Notes: generated from the letters alone by a model not told the origin. DNA of 48,574 nt from Propionibacteriaceae bacterium (GCA_030537675.1 JAUNVL010000009.1:1-48574); one strand, 5' to 3'. Shown: positions 25,286 to 36,502, numbered from the stretch's first letter. Program-made: numbers and translations.

Positions 25286-26872
25286 TCAGCTGGAGGGGAT
25301 GTGGGTGAAGATGCCGTAGACGATGGCGTCCAGGAGGGCCTCCCACGACGCCTCGATGACGTTGGTGCCCACCCCCACGGTGGTCCACGTCTCGCCCTTC
25401 CACGACGTGTCGATGAGGGTGCGGACGGTGGCGTCGGTGCCGTGCCCCTCGCTGAGAATACGGACGCGGTAGTCGGTGAGCTCGAACTCGGCGACCTCCG
25501 GGTAGGCACTCGCGACCGCCTTGCGCAGGGCCATGTCGAGGGCGTTGACCGGGCCGTTGCCCTCCCCCACCACCATCTGCCGTTCGCCCTTGGCGGTCAG
25601 CTTCACGGTGGCCTCGGTCATGGTGTTGCCGGCGCTCTCCTCCGAGAGCACCCGCCACGAGTGCACCTCGATGGGGTTCTCGAGGATGCCCATCTCGCTG
25701 CGCAGCAGCATCTCGAAGCTGGCATCGCTCGCCTCGTAGCTGTAACCCTCCGCCTCCTTGGCCTTGACCCGCTCGGTGATGCGGGCGGCCAGCTCACGGT
25801 CGCTGAGGTCCACGCCCAGTTGCTCGCCCTTGATCTGGATGTTGGCCCGACCCGCCATGTCGGAGATCAGCATCCGCATGTCGTTGCCCACCAGAGCCGG
25901 ATCGATGTGCTGGTAGAGGTTGGGATCCACCTTGATGGCGCTCGCATGCAGGCCTGCCTTGTGGGCGAAGCTTGACTGTCCGACGTAGGGCTGGCGACCC
26001 AGCAACGGCTGGTGCGCCACGAGTGCGATCGCGTGGGCCACGCGGGTGAGTTCCGAGAGGTTCTCCGGCGGCAGCAAATCCCAGCCGTACTTCAACTGCA
26101 GGTTGGGTATCAGTGCGGAGAGGTCAGCGTTGCCGGTGCGCTCCCCGTAGCCGTTGAACGTGCCCTGGACGTGCATGACTCCCGCCTCGACGGCCGCCAT
26201 GGTGTTGGCGACGGCGCAGGCAGTGTCGTTGTGGCAGTGGACTCCGAGATTGGCACCCGTCTGCGCGGCGGCACTGACCACCTCACCCATCCAGCTGGGC
26301 AGCATGCCGCCGTTGGTGTCGCACAGGACCACCACCTCGGCCCCTGCCTCGGACGCGGCACGCACCACGGACAGGGCGTACTCCGGGTTGGCGCGGTAGC
26401 CGTCGAAGAAGTGTTCGCAGTCGACGAAGACGCGCTTGCCCTCTTCGATCAGGAACTTGACGGTGTCGCGGACCATCTCGAGGTTCTCCTCGAGCGTGGT
26501 GCGCAGCGCGCGCAGCACGTGCTCGTCGTGGCTCTTGGCGACGATGCAGACGTAGTCGGTGCCCGCGTCCACCAGCGCCCGGGTGAGGGTGTCGGTGGCA
26601 GCGGATGCGCCCGGCTTGCGCGTTGCCCCGAACGCCACCAGCTTGGAGGTCTTGAGGTCGAGGACCTGCGCGGCCTCCGCGAAGAACTGCGTGTCGGCTG
26701 GGCTGGCGCCGGGCCAGCCACCCTCGATGAACGTGACGCCGAGCTCGTCGAGGTAGGCGGCGATCTTCAGCTTGTCCGTAACGGTGAGGCGCAGCCCCTC
26801 CTGCTGCGCACCGTCGCGCAGGCTGGTGTCGAAGATGTGGAACTCTTCGGGACACGTGGGTGTGGTGGTCAT
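25286..26872 (-). CDS. cimA: (R)-citramalate synthase
   Basis: 528-residue enzyme of the LeuA-like family that condenses acetyl-CoA and pyruvate to (R)-citramalate, the threonine-independent entry to isoleucine. The N-terminal HMGL-like barrel begins with [13 protein letters not shown] and has the metal-binding [15 protein letters not shown] and [12 protein letters not shown]. The C-terminal LeuA dimer-type regulatory domain (from about 400) is the site of isoleucine feedback in the family. [11 protein letters not shown] and the length of about 530 favour CimA over LeuA. GGAGA precedes the ATG. It is divergent from leuB with a 114-base gap. Confidence 0.92.
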   Translation of the reverse strand: MTTTPTCPEEFHIFDTSLRDGAQQEGLRLTVTDKLKIAAYLDELGVTFIEGGWPGASPADTQFFAEAAQVLDLKTSKLVAFGATRKPGASAATDTLTRALVDAGTDYVCIVAKSHDEHVLRALRTTLEENLEMVRDTVKFLIEEGKRVFVDCEHFFDGYRANPEYALSVVRAASEAGAEVVVLCDTNGGMLPSWMGEVVSAAAQTGANLGVHCHNDTACAVANTMAAVEAGVMHVQGTFNGYGERTGNADLSALIPNLQLKYGWDLLPPENLSELTRVAHAIALVAHQPLLGRQPYVGQSSFAHKAGLHASAIKVDPNLYQHIDPALVGNDMRMLISDMAGRANIQIKGEQLGVDLSDRELAARITERVKAKEAEGYSYEASDASFEMLLRSEMGILENPIEVHSWRVLSEESAGNTMTEATVKLTAKGERQMVVGEGNGPVNALDMALRKAVASAYPEVAEFELTDYRVRILSEGHGTDATVRTLIDTSWKGETWTTVGVGTNVIEASWEALLDAIVYGIFTHIPSS

Positions 26873-26986
26873 GGCGTCTCCAACGGCTCGATGTCGCGGC
26901 CCAAGCTACCCCGGTCGTCTCGCGTGGTGGGACGGAGTTCATCACATGGTGAGACGATCCGCGGCTTTGGCCTAGGGTTTCGGTCC

Positions 26987-28048
26987 ATGACGACACAACC
27001 CGGCAAGACCTTGGCAGTCATCGGCGGCGACGGTATCGGCCCCGAGGTGACATCAGAAGCACTCAAGGTTCTGGAGGCCACCGTCGGCCGGGGAACTTTC
27101 GCCTACACGCACTACGACCTCGGCGCCGAGCGCTGGCAGCGCACCGGCGAGGTGCTGCCGGACACCGTGATGCAGGAGCTCAAGGGCTTCGATGCCATCG
27201 TTCTGGGCGCCGTGGGAGCGGCACCGGGCTCCAAGGCCATTCCCAGCGGACTGCTGGAGCGGGGCCTGCTGCTGAAGCTCCGCTTCGCCTTCGACCATGC
27301 GGTGAACCTGCGGCCCTCACGTCTGTACCCGGGTGTGTCCACGCCCCTGTCCGAGGCAGTGGTCTCCCAGGGAGAGATCGACTTCGTCGTGGTCCGAGAG
27401 GGCACCGAGGGCCTGTACTGCGGCAACGGTGGCGCCGTGCGCACCGGCACACCGCACGAGTTGGCCACCGAGGTGTCCGTCAACACCGCCTACGGGGTGG
27501 AGCGGGTGGTGCGTGATGCTTTCCAGCGGGCACGCGCCCGGCGCGGCAAGCTCACCCTGCTGCACAAGCACAACGTGCTCGTGAACGCCGGAACACTGTG
27601 GAACCGCATCTTCAACGAGGTGGGCCAGGAATTCGGGGACGTTGAGCAGAACTATCTGCACATCGACGCGGCCATGATCGCCATGGTGGTCAATCCGTCC
27701 CAGTTCGACGTCATCGTCACTGACAACCTCTTCGGCGACATCATCACCGACCTGGCTGCCGCCGTCACCGGCGGCATCGGACTGGCCGCCAGCGCCAACA
27801 TCAACCCCAGCGGCGAATTCCCGTCCATGTTCGAACCGGTCCACGGCTCCGCGCCCGACATCGCGGGCCAGGGCATCGCCGACCCCACGGCCGCCATCTC
27901 GTCCATGGCCCTGCTGCTGAGCCACCTCGGCATGCCCGAGGAGGCCCGGCGCATCGACGACGCCGTCGTCGCCGACATCACGGAGCGTGGCGCCGGCCCC
28001 GTCCGCACGACGGAGGTCGGCGACCGCATCGCAGCGCGCTTGACGTGA
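26987..28048 (+). CDS. leuB: 3-isopropylmalate dehydrogenase
   Basis: 353-residue NAD-dependent oxidative decarboxylase of the leucine pathway. It opens with [14 protein letters not shown], has the [12 protein letters not shown] segment, [10 protein letters not shown] with the catalytic Lys, the metal-binding [13 protein letters not shown] and the NAD-binding [14 protein letters not shown]. The start is ATG 26987: the open frame runs far upstream, but only here does the family N-terminus begin. TAGGGT ends eight bases before the ATG, so a leaderless message is likely. It is divergent from cimA. Confidence 0.96.
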   Translation: MTTQPGKTLAVIGGDGIGPEVTSEALKVLEATVGRGTFAYTHYDLGAERWQRTGEVLPDTVMQELKGFDAIVLGAVGAAPGSKAIPSGLLERGLLLKLRFAFDHAVNLRPSRLYPGVSTPLSEAVVSQGEIDFVVVREGTEGLYCGNGGAVRTGTPHELATEVSVNTAYGVERVVRDAFQRARARRGKLTLLHKHNVLVNAGTLWNRIFNEVGQEFGDVEQNYLHIDAAMIAMVVNPSQFDVIVTDNLFGDIITDLAAAVTGGIGLAASANINPSGEFPSMFEPVHGSAPDIAGQGIADPTAAISSMALLLSHLGMPEEARRIDDAVVADITERGAGPVRTTEVGDRIAARLT

Positions 28049-28113
28049 TGCTCAGTTGAGCCGCGAGTACCCGGTCCGAATCGCGGTTGCGCACGCAATT
28101 AGACTGAATCGGC

Positions 28114-29265
28114 ATGGCACATCACCCATTTCTTCGAGCATCAGTGGCACTGGTTGGTGCCGCACTGCTGGCCTCCTGCTCGGCTGACATCCCGTCGAGC
28201 GATGGTTCCGTCTCAGCCACCGACGGGCTGGACGCTGCCGCGAGCGGTTTCGCCACCACTGCAGTGGCTGAATTCGACCAGCCCTGGGCCATGACGTTCC
28301 TGCCCGACGGCGATGCCCTGGTCACAGAAAAGGGCGGCACGCTGCAACGTGTCGACGTTGTCGACGGCTCCGCGACGGAGGTGGCGGGCGTACCCGATGT
28401 CGTCAATGCGGGGCAGGGGGGCCTGGGCGATGTGATCGTAGGGCCGACCTTCGCTGAGGATCGGGGCATCTACCTGAGCTGGATCGAGCGAGGTCCGGAA
28501 GGGACCGGTGCGGTGATCGGCCGGGCCACCCTGGGCGAACCGGAGTCAAAGCTCGAGAACCTCACCGTCATCTGGCGCCAGGACACAACCACCGGGGACG
28601 GTCACTTCAGCCACCGCATGACCATCAGCCCCGACGGGCAGTTCCTGTTCGTCACCTCGGGCGAGCGCCAGAAGAAGGATCCTGCCCAGGACCTCAGCAC
28701 CAACCTGGGCAAGGTGCTGAGACTCAACCTCGACGGCACCCCGGCAGCGGGGAACCCCTTCTCCGATCGCGGCGGCGTGGCAGCGCAGATCTGGAGCTAC
28801 GGCCACCGCAACCCGCTCGGCATTGCGTTCGATGAAAGCGGCCAACTGTGGGTTTCGGAGATGGGTCCCAAGGGTGGCGACGAACTCAACCTCATCCTGG
28901 AGGGCAAGAACTACGGATGGCCTGATGCATCCAACGGCTCCGACTACAGCGGGGCCGACATCCCTGACCACACAGCCGGTGATGGTTTCGAGGCGCCCGC
29001 CGTGTGGTGGACACCGTCGGTCTCACCCGGGAGTCTGATGATCTACTCCGGAGACAAGTTCGAATCATGGACCGGAGACGCCTTCCTGGGCGCCCTCTCG
29101 GGCGAGGCTCTGATACGCGTTGACCTCGACGGCACGACCGCAAAGCTTGCCGACCAGTGGGAGATGGGCCAGCGCATCCGCGAGGTGGAGCAGGACCACG
29201 ACGGCTCCATCTGGTTGTTGGAGGACGGCACCGGCGGACGCCTCCTCAGGCTGACGCCCCCCTAG
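28114..29265 (+). CDS. Lipoprotein PQQ-dependent sugar dehydrogenase-like protein
   Basis: 383-residue exported lipoprotein of the glucose/sorbosone dehydrogenase (GSDH, Asd/YliI) six-bladed propeller family. Signal peptide with lipobox ALLASC (Cys22), then an acidic Ser/Asp linker. Family motifs include PWAMTFLPDGDALVTEKGG, SHRMTISPDGQFLFVTSGER, SYGHRNPLGIAFD and the late WVSEMGPKGGDELN. Homologues use PQQ and oxidise aldoses; no PQQ genes are in the window, so the cofactor may come from outside or the activity may differ. TAGACT ends eight bases before the ATG, giving a probable leaderless start. Confidence 0.87.
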   Translation: MAHHPFLRASVALVGAALLASCSADIPSSDGSVSATDGLDAAASGFATTAVAEFDQPWAMTFLPDGDALVTEKGGTLQRVDVVDGSATEVAGVPDVVNAGQGGLGDVIVGPTFAEDRGIYLSWIERGPEGTGAVIGRATLGEPESKLENLTVIWRQDTTTGDGHFSHRMTISPDGQFLFVTSGERQKKDPAQDLSTNLGKVLRLNLDGTPAAGNPFSDRGGVAAQIWSYGHRNPLGIAFDESGQLWVSEMGPKGGDELNLILEGKNYGWPDASNGSDYSGADIPDHTAGDGFEAPAVWWTPSVSPGSLMIYSGDKFESWTGDAFLGALSGEALIRVDLDGTTAKLADQWEMGQRIREVEQDHDGSIWLLEDGTGGRLLRLTPP

Positions 29266-29288
29266 GTCGCCACGACTAGAGTCGGCCC

Positions 29289-29750
29289 ATGACCGATCCC
29301 AACGCTTGTGCATCCATCACCATCGACGCTGACCCCGCAACGATCTTCGCCATCCTCACCGATCCGCGACAGCACGCACGGATTGACGGATCCGGCACGG
29401 TCAAGGGTGCGGTCTCGGGTGACACCGAGCTCAGACTTGGATCCGAGTTCCGGATGGACATGAACATGGGTGCTCCGTACAAGATCAACAACAAGGTCGT
29501 CGAGTACGAACCTGACAGCCTGATCGCCTGGCGTCACATGGGTCTGCACCGCTGGCGCTATGAACTTGTGCCAGCCGGAGCCGGCGGAGCTCAGACCACC
29601 GTGACAGAGACCTGGGACGTGTCGGCCTACCCGCGCGTGGTCGCGAAACTCTTCTCCAGGGCGTTCGGCTCCAGGACGCAGAAGTCGATCGAGCAGACGC
29701 TTGATCGCCTGAAAGATGCCGCCGAGTCCGATGCCAGGGCGGCCGCCTGA
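29289..29750 (+). CDS. SRPBCC-family protein
   Basis: 153-residue protein of the START/Bet v1-like fold (polyketide cyclase/dehydrase type). It opens with ASITIDADPATIFAILTDPR, the typical first strand and helix, and has the EYEPDSLIAWRHMG and TTVTETWDVS strands before a long C-terminal helix. Such proteins bind hydrophobic ligands; the ligand here is unknown. It lies 23 bases after the sugar dehydrogenase gene; TAGAGT six bases before the ATG may be its own -10. Confidence 0.82.
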   Translation: MTDPNACASITIDADPATIFAILTDPRQHARIDGSGTVKGAVSGDTELRLGSEFRMDMNMGAPYKINNKVVEYEPDSLIAWRHMGLHRWRYELVPAGAGGAQTTVTETWDVSAYPRVVAKLFSRAFGSRTQKSIEQTLDRLKDAAESDARAAA

Positions 29751-29774
29751 GCCGCGAGAGCCCATCCACCAGTG

Positions 29775-30911
29775 TCAGGACTTGTGGTGGGGGTATTCCT
29801 CGCCGCGTCCCTGGAATGACGTGATCTTCGGGTTCTGCACCACACCGTCGCGGATCTCAATGGCCCGAGAGATTGTCCTGTTGTCATCCCAGTCACCGCT
29901 CATCACCGTTCGCAGGTGCGGAATGAGTGCTTCGCTGATGTCCCAGGTGGCGCTGTTCCACAGGTAGGTGGGGGTGTGGTCCACGGCGTAGTAGGTCACG
30001 TTGTCCCCCACTGTGAATGTGGGCTCGTCGAAGGAGGTGGGGCGCGCGAACTCGAACCCCATGGCTTCGTCGCAGGACACGTCGACCAGGAGCGTGCCGG
30101 GCGCGAACCCCGACAGGTCCGCGTTGCTGACGTAGAGCTGCGGATTGTCAGTGTCCTGCAGCACGCAGTTCACGACGATGTCGTAGCCTGCGAGCACTTC
30201 ATGCGTGGGAACCGGTCCGTCCTCCAACTCCACCACGGTGCGGCCGGGAGCATCCGGAGCATCGTCCATGCGTTCCAGCACGACGCCGGACATCGGATAC
30301 GCCACCGTGGTCACCACGCGGGACGTCAGCACCGTGATCTCGTTGATCCCGAGCGACTGCAACGCCGTGACCGCCCCGCGTGCCGTGCTGCCGAATCCGA
30401 TCACCACCGCGCGGAGGCGCCGGCCGAAGTGTCCTGTCGAACCTATGAGCGTCAGGGCGTGCAGCACGGAGCAGTAGCCCGCGAGTTCATTGTTGCGGTG
30501 GAAAACATGGCTCATGAACTCGCCGTTGGTCCTCCAGTTGTTCATGGCCTCCCACGCGATGATCGTGAGCCCGTTGTCGATCGCCACCTGGGTGAGTTCC
30601 TCGTCCTGGACCGCGTGTGGCCAGCCCCACAGCACCTGACCCCGCCGCAAGGCCTGGACATCGCTCAGGACCGGCTTCGGCTGCAGGACGACATCCGCCA
30701 TGGCGAGTATCTCGTCGCGCGGCAGAACAGCCTTCACGTACTGGGCCAGATGGTCATCCGTCACTCCGAACCTTGTGCCGTAGCCCCGCTCCAGGACCAT
30801 GTGCTGCCTCAAGTCCTCGTCGATGTCCTTGAAATGCTGCGGATGGATCGCCAGCCGGGACTCGCTCTTCTTGTTCGACGTCCCGAGGATGCCAAGGGTC
30901 AACAGGGCCAT
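29775..30911 (-). CDS. N(5)-(carboxyethyl)ornithine synthase-like dehydrogenase
   Basis: 378-residue protein related to alanine dehydrogenase and N5-(carboxyethyl)ornithine synthase, which reductively joins pyruvate to the side-chain amine of ornithine or lysine. The N-terminal part (TLGILGTSNKKSESRLAIHP) is the alanine dehydrogenase/PNT-like domain. A Rossmann fold follows (RAVVIGFGSTARGAVTAL). The start is ATG 30911 because GGAGG lies five bases upstream; the frame continues to 30992 without a site. Actinobacterial proteins of this style are usually given this name by homology; the reaction is untested here. It is convergent with the SRPBCC gene. Nothing next to it suggests a pathway. Confidence 0.75.
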   Translation of the reverse strand: MALLTLGILGTSNKKSESRLAIHPQHFKDIDEDLRQHMVLERGYGTRFGVTDDHLAQYVKAVLPRDEILAMADVVLQPKPVLSDVQALRRGQVLWGWPHAVQDEELTQVAIDNGLTIIAWEAMNNWRTNGEFMSHVFHRNNELAGYCSVLHALTLIGSTGHFGRRLRAVVIGFGSTARGAVTALQSLGINEITVLTSRVVTTVAYPMSGVVLERMDDAPDAPGRTVVELEDGPVPTHEVLAGYDIVVNCVLQDTDNPQLYVSNADLSGFAPGTLLVDVSCDEAMGFEFARPTSFDEPTFTVGDNVTYYAVDHTPTYLWNSATWDISEALIPHLRTVMSGDWDDNRTISRAIEIRDGVVQNPKITSFQGRGEEYPHHKS

Positions 30912-31000
30912 GTCCACCTCCATGTGGTTCGGTGCACCAGTATGCCGAGTTTTCCGGCGGGCGTTGTTTCCGGACCTCCATGCGGTGGTCACCTGCCAGC

Positions 31001-31023
31001 ACAGGCCACACAGGCCACACAGG
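31001..31023. repeat. Short tandem repeat (9-bp unit)
   Basis: Two and a half copies of ACAGGCCAC in the 213-base gap between the carboxyethylornithine synthase-like gene and the flotillin gene. Function not apparent. Apart from this and the terminator at 31073-31106 the gap is empty. Confidence 0.6.
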
Positions 31024-31072
31024 ACCGCGGACCGGCGACTCCGTGCGCCGGCCTGCCCGTGCTCGACAAAGA

Positions 31073-31106
31073 CCGAGGCCCCGAACCTTTCGGTCCGGGG
31101 CCTCGG
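31073..31106 (-). terminator. Terminator after flotillin gene
   Basis: 11-bp perfect stem (CCGAGGCCCCG with CGGGGCCTCGG) with a 12-base loop, 18 bases past the flotillin stop, followed on the minus strand by GTCTTTGTC. Confidence 0.7.
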
Positions 31107-31124
31107 CGATTCTTCTGCGTCAGA

Positions 31125-32645
31125 TCAGTCGTCCTCGACGACCGAGCCCTTCACCGTGTCGGAGCTGGTGGCCTTCGACGAACGCGTGGAGATGATGTCC
31201 ATCAGGTCGATGCCCGTGGTGTTCTTGATCATCTCGACGGTCTGGATCACGTTGTCGTTGACCGCCTTCGGGAGCGCGGCAGCACCATCGGTGGAGACGA
31301 TGGTGAGCTTGTCGATGTTGCTCATGGGAGCAGCCACCTTCTCGGCAACCTGCGGCAGTACCTCGATGAGCATCTGCAGCACGGCGGCGTCGTTGTAGTT
31401 CTTGAACGCGGCCGCGCGCTTGTCCATCGCCTCGGCCTCGGCTGAACCAATGGCGGCGATGGCTGCTGCCTGCGCTTCACCCTCGGCACGCACTGCGTCC
31501 GCCTCGGCGATACGGCGGGCCTTCTCGGCCTCACCGCGCTTGGCACCCTCGACGGCCTCGGCCTCGGCGAGTGCGGAACGGCGGGACTGCTCGCCCACAC
31601 CTGTGAGGCGTGCCTTCTCGGCGTCGGCCTCGGCGGCAGCGATGGAGGACGCCTTGCGGGCCTCCGCCTCGAAGATCTCCGAGTTGCGGCGACCCTGCGC
31701 CTCGGTCTCGGCCTGGTACCGACGTGCGTCGGCGGGCTTGCGGACCTCGGTGTCGAGCTGACGATCCTTCAGGGCCGCCTGGCGCACGGCCACCTTCTCC
31801 TGCTCGGCCAGGATGGCCTGGTCACGGTCGGCCTGGGCCAGAGGTCCGGATGCGGCGGCCTGCGCGCGCGCCGCGTCGGTCTCCGCCTTGATCTCGGCTT
31901 CCTTCAGCACCAGCGAACGCTGCGCGATGGCAATTTCCTGCTCGGCTGCCAGACGTGCCTGCTCCGCCTCGCGGCGGGCAAGTGCTTCTGCCACGGCGGC
32001 GGTGCGATTCAGCTTGGCCGATTCGGGACGACCGAGATCGGAGAGGTAGCTGCCGTCGTCGGTGATGTCCTGGATCTGGAAGGTGTCGAGCACCAGGCCC
32101 TGCCCTGTGAGGGAGGACTCGGCTTCATCAGCCACGCGCTGGGCGAATGCGGCGCGGTCGCGGATGATCTGCTCCACCGACAACGAGCCGACGATGGACC
32201 GCAGGGAGCCGGCGAGCGTCTCCTGCGTGAAGGTCTCCACCTCGTCCTGCTGCGTGAGGAAGCGCTGCGCGGCGGCGCGGATGGAGTCCTCGTTGCCACC
32301 CACCTTGACGATGGCCACACCGTCGAGGTTCAGTTTCACGCCCTGCCCGGAGACGGCGCCCCGGATCTGCACCATGATGCGGCGGCTGGAGAGGTCAAGG
32401 ATATGGAGGCGCTGGATGAAGGGCACGACGAACACGCCGCCGCCCATGATCACCTTCTGGGCGCTCAGGTCAGTGGAGATCTGGCCGGTCTCCGGGTTGG
32501 TGACCGCCTTCCCCTTCTGTCCGGTGATGATGTACGCCTCGTTGGGGCGTGACACCTTGTAACGGCTCGCGATGAGCCAGAGCAGGAGCACGACGAGCAG
32601 GACTGCTCCGCCTATCCCCACGATCAGGGGGGGCAAATCGAACAT
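31125..32645 (-). CDS. Flotillin/SPFH-domain membrane protein
   Basis: 506-residue flotillin (FloT/YuaG-like). One N-terminal transmembrane segment (IVGIGGAVLLVVLLLWLI), an SPFH/PHB domain (about 30-230), then a long Ala/Glu/Arg coiled coil (about 230-430) and an acidic C-terminus. It scaffolds membrane microdomains. The start is ATG 32645 with GAGGAAG six bases upstream; the TTG two codons earlier overlaps the site spacing. It forms the usual pair with the NfeD-like gene just upstream (39-base gap). Confidence 0.93.
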   Translation of the reverse strand: MFDLPPLIVGIGGAVLLVVLLLWLIASRYKVSRPNEAYIITGQKGKAVTNPETGQISTDLSAQKVIMGGGVFVVPFIQRLHILDLSSRRIMVQIRGAVSGQGVKLNLDGVAIVKVGGNEDSIRAAAQRFLTQQDEVETFTQETLAGSLRSIVGSLSVEQIIRDRAAFAQRVADEAESSLTGQGLVLDTFQIQDITDDGSYLSDLGRPESAKLNRTAAVAEALARREAEQARLAAEQEIAIAQRSLVLKEAEIKAETDAARAQAAASGPLAQADRDQAILAEQEKVAVRQAALKDRQLDTEVRKPADARRYQAETEAQGRRNSEIFEAEARKASSIAAAEADAEKARLTGVGEQSRRSALAEAEAVEGAKRGEAEKARRIAEADAVRAEGEAQAAAIAAIGSAEAEAMDKRAAAFKNYNDAAVLQMLIEVLPQVAEKVAAPMSNIDKLTIVSTDGAAALPKAVNDNVIQTVEMIKNTTGIDLMDIISTRSSKATSSDTVKGSVVEDD

Positions 32646-32684
32646 GGACAACTTCCTCTTCAGTCAGTGTGCGGTTGGGTAAAT

Positions 32685-33209
32685 TCAGAGTTGTTCAGGG
32701 CTTGCGGGAAGTTCCCGTGACGGGGTGACCTCGACCGCCGTGGGAGAGACGATGCCGGAGACCCACACCTCCGTGCCGGCCACGAGGGGCACGGCGCTGC
32801 GGGCTGCGCGTTTGCGCGACTGTCCAGACCCGAGGATCCGCACCTCGCCGAATCCCCCGGCGGGAATATCCGTGATGACACGGGCGGTGGATCCGATCAT
32901 GGAGTGCGACTTGAACGTGTTGCTGGACTCGCTGCGCTTCAACCAGCGTGTGAACGCGGTGGCCCCGATACCTGCGAGCAAGCCGGACACGATGCCCACG
33001 ACGACGGCAATCCAGGTGACGTCCACGATCCCCAGCGAGATCACTCCGCCGAAGCCGAAAGCTCCGAGGAAAGCGGCAATACCTGCCAATGAGAACAGGT
33101 CACCGCCGAGCATGTCGAGATCCAGGAGACCATCAACGACGTCGCCCAGCAGGATCGCCAACAGGACGATCAGGAGGCCGATGACCCCGATTGTCACAAA
33201 AACTGCCAC
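32685..33209 (-). CDS. NfeD-like membrane protein
   Basis: 174-residue protein with three to four transmembrane segments in the first 95 residues (VTIGVIGLLIVLLAILLG and following) and a soluble C-terminal OB-fold-like domain (about 105-160, IGSTARVITDIPAGGFGEVR). This is the NfeD layout, and the gene precedes flotillin as is common. NfeD OB domains are thought to act in flotillin assembly. GTG start with AGGG a few bases upstream. Confidence 0.82.
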   Translation of the reverse strand: MAVFVTIGVIGLLIVLLAILLGDVVDGLLDLDMLGGDLFSLAGIAAFLGAFGFGGVISLGIVDVTWIAVVVGIVSGLLAGIGATAFTRWLKRSESSNTFKSHSMIGSTARVITDIPAGGFGEVRILGSGQSRKRAARSAVPLVAGTEVWVSGIVSPTAVEVTPSRELPASPEQL

Positions 33210-33328
33210 GCCACCCTGCTTTCCTTCGCTTCATCGATGGTACCGGGGCGGCGGACCGACCACGAAGGCGACAAGGTCATGCCCGGGGCCGATGCGCGGA
33301 CGTCAGCCAACTCGCAGCGTGTCCCGGG

Positions 33329-34555
33329 TTACCTCGCCGCCAGCGCTGTCGCGAACGACGGCGTGGTGGGCAGGTCTTCCACCAGTGCCGCCTGGTAGGC
33401 GTGGTAGACGTCCGGTTTTCCCGACCAGGTCTCCGAGGCGGGCCGGTTGGCGGCATCCAGTTCGTGGTGCCATGACCCCAGGTCGTGATCGACGAGGTAC
33501 GCATCGACGTAGTCCCACCAACGCTGCAGATCCTCCGCGTAGCGGCTTTCGCCCGTCACACGGTGCAGGACGGCGGCGGTGCAGATGGCCTCGGCTGCCA
33601 CCCAGTGCATGCGGGCCCGCACCACCGGGGTGCCATTCCAGTCGGTGGTGTAGACGAAGCCGTCGGCCCCGTCCACGGCCCAGCCGTCCGCGATGGCCCT
33701 GTCGTTGAGAGCGATGGCCGCTTCCACGAGACCCTCTGGTGCGTCCTTGCCCAGTGACTCATGGACTGCCACCAGCAGTCGCGACCACTCCATGCCGTGG
33801 CCGACGGTGGCCCCGTAGGGCCGGAAGGGATCAGCAGGCTGGTCGCGGTTGTATTCCAGCATCGGCCTCCACTGCGAGTCCAGGTGCTCCGGGATCCGCC
33901 ACTCGTTGTCGCGTGCCAGGCCCACGATGCGCTGGGCGATCCGTCCGGCGCGCGTGTGCCACGTGGTGTCCCCCGTCACGTCACCAGCCGCCAGGAAGGC
34001 CTCGACCGTGTGCATGTTGGCATTGACGCCCCGGTAGTCATCCAGCGACGTCCAGCCGCTGTCCCACTGCTCCACCACCGTGCCGGTGGCCTCGTCCCAG
34101 AAGCGGGACTCCATCACGTCCAGGGCCATGTCCAGCAGGCGCTGCGCGCCGGGCACACCGGCGGCCACAGCACTGGTAGCGGCCAGCACCACGAAAGCGT
34201 GCGCGTAGGCCGCCTTGGCGCTGTCCGGGCTGCCGTCGGGCTGGATGGCGGCAAACCAGCCACCGGAGCGGGCATCATGCAGCGGACCCTGCGTGAGTTC
34301 TCGAACACCGTGTTCCGCCAGCCGTGCCAGCTCTGATCGGTCCGGACCGCCCTCGGCAGGGGCTTCGTCGGCAAGGAAACCCAGGCTGAAGACGTGCGTC
34401 ATGCGGCACACCACGTACAGCGGCATAGGCTCTCTGGGGTCCAGCGTGCCGGCGTCATCGAGATAGCCGAACCCACCTTCGGTGACGGATCCGCTGCCGA
34501 AACGCAGGAGGTCAGCGCGTTGTTCGACGCGGTACTGCGGGCTTCCAGGAATCAT
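33329..34555 (-). CDS. AGE-family sugar epimerase/isomerase (YihS/mannose isomerase type)
   Basis: 408-residue (alpha/alpha)6-barrel protein of the N-acylglucosamine 2-epimerase superfamily. Active-site pattern residues are visible: RMTHVFSLG, NANMHTVEAFLAA (about 178-190), VGHGMEWSRL (about 251-260) and GKPDVYHAYQA near the C-terminus, the last close to YihS-type aldose-ketose isomerases that interconvert mannose and fructose. No signal peptide. GAAGG precedes the ATG by seven bases. It stands alone, with about 119 empty bases on its 3' side. If it is a mannose isomerase it would channel mannose from the GH38/GH5 pathway into fructose, but no matching operator is found upstream. Confidence 0.85.
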   Translation of the reverse strand: MIPGSPQYRVEQRADLLRFGSGSVTEGGFGYLDDAGTLDPREPMPLYVVCRMTHVFSLGFLADEAPAEGGPDRSELARLAEHGVRELTQGPLHDARSGGWFAAIQPDGSPDSAKAAYAHAFVVLAATSAVAAGVPGAQRLLDMALDVMESRFWDEATGTVVEQWDSGWTSLDDYRGVNANMHTVEAFLAAGDVTGDTTWHTRAGRIAQRIVGLARDNEWRIPEHLDSQWRPMLEYNRDQPADPFRPYGATVGHGMEWSRLLVAVHESLGKDAPEGLVEAAIALNDRAIADGWAVDGADGFVYTTDWNGTPVVRARMHWVAAEAICTAAVLHRVTGESRYAEDLQRWWDYVDAYLVDHDLGSWHHELDAANRPASETWSGKPDVYHAYQAALVEDLPTTPSFATALAAR

Positions 34556-34758
34556 GTCATCACCTTCGAGACGTGGATGCGATTGGGCACGGAGTCAACG
34601 CCAGTTGTCAGTCTGCACTTCGACGGAGCTCACGCGTCAGCCTATCGATGCACCGGAGACTGTGCGCCTTCCCCACAGGAGTCAGCACGAGGGCGTCGCC
34701 CTCGGCGAGGTGTGTCGTAGCGTCAGTGCCGCTTCGTCGCTGGTCGCCGGGCACGTGA
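34556..34758. other. Intergenic gap between AGE-family gene and ilvC terminator
   Basis: About 200 bases without a credible gene. The plus-strand frames here are antisense or chance frames. No LacI-type operator is present. The promoter of the AGE-family gene should lie here but no clear hexamers were found. Confidence 0.5.
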
Positions 34759-34787
34759 AAGGCCCCGGCGCACTGAACCGGGGCCTT
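34759..34787 (-). terminator. Intrinsic terminator after ilvC
   Basis: AAGGCCCCGG pairs with CCGGGGCCTT (10 bp, nine-base loop), followed on the minus strand by TTTCACG, 24 bases past the ilvC stop. It ends the ilvBNC operon. Confidence 0.8.
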
Positions 34788-34810
34788 CCACGTCAACCAA
34801 GTTTCGATTC

Positions 34811-36003
<1,193 letters not shown>

Positions 36004-36502
36004 TGGGACTTGTGCTCGGCAAGCGTCTTGGCGCCCCGGCCCAGTGCCACCTGGCCGGACTGCACCAGTTCCTGGATGCCGTGTGGAGACAACATCTCCA
36101 GCAGGGCCTCGAGCTTCTCGCTGCTGCCGGTGGCCTCAATGGTGATGGAGTCCGCGCACACATCAACGGCCTTGCCCCTGAAGAGGCTCACGACGTCGAT
36201 GACCTGGCTGCGGGTGTGGACGTCGGCCTTCACCTTCACGAGCACCATTTCGCGGCGCACGGTGTTGGGCCCGAGTTCGAGCACCTTGCGCACCTCGATG
36301 AGCTTGTTGAGTTGTTTGACGATCTGCTCGAGTGCGGCGCCGTCCTCGGCGTTGGCCACAACGGTCATGCGGCTCACTTCAGGCCGCTCGGTGGGACCGA
36401 CGGCCAGGGACTCGATGTTGAATCCGCGACGCGAGAACAGCGCTGCGATGCGGGTGAGGACGCCGGGCTTGTTGGAGACCAGGACGCTCAGTGTGTGGGT
36501 GC

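Noticed and set aside
26940..26970. CATGGTGAGACGAT near leuB as a regulator site related to the ndgR palindrome
   Set aside because: It shares only a short TGAGA stretch with 21516-21529 and is not palindromic; too weak to report as a site.
26012..26986. Upstream part of the long plus-strand frame that continues into leuB
   Set aside because: It is antisense to cimA and only becomes protein-like at the leuB family N-terminus at 26987.
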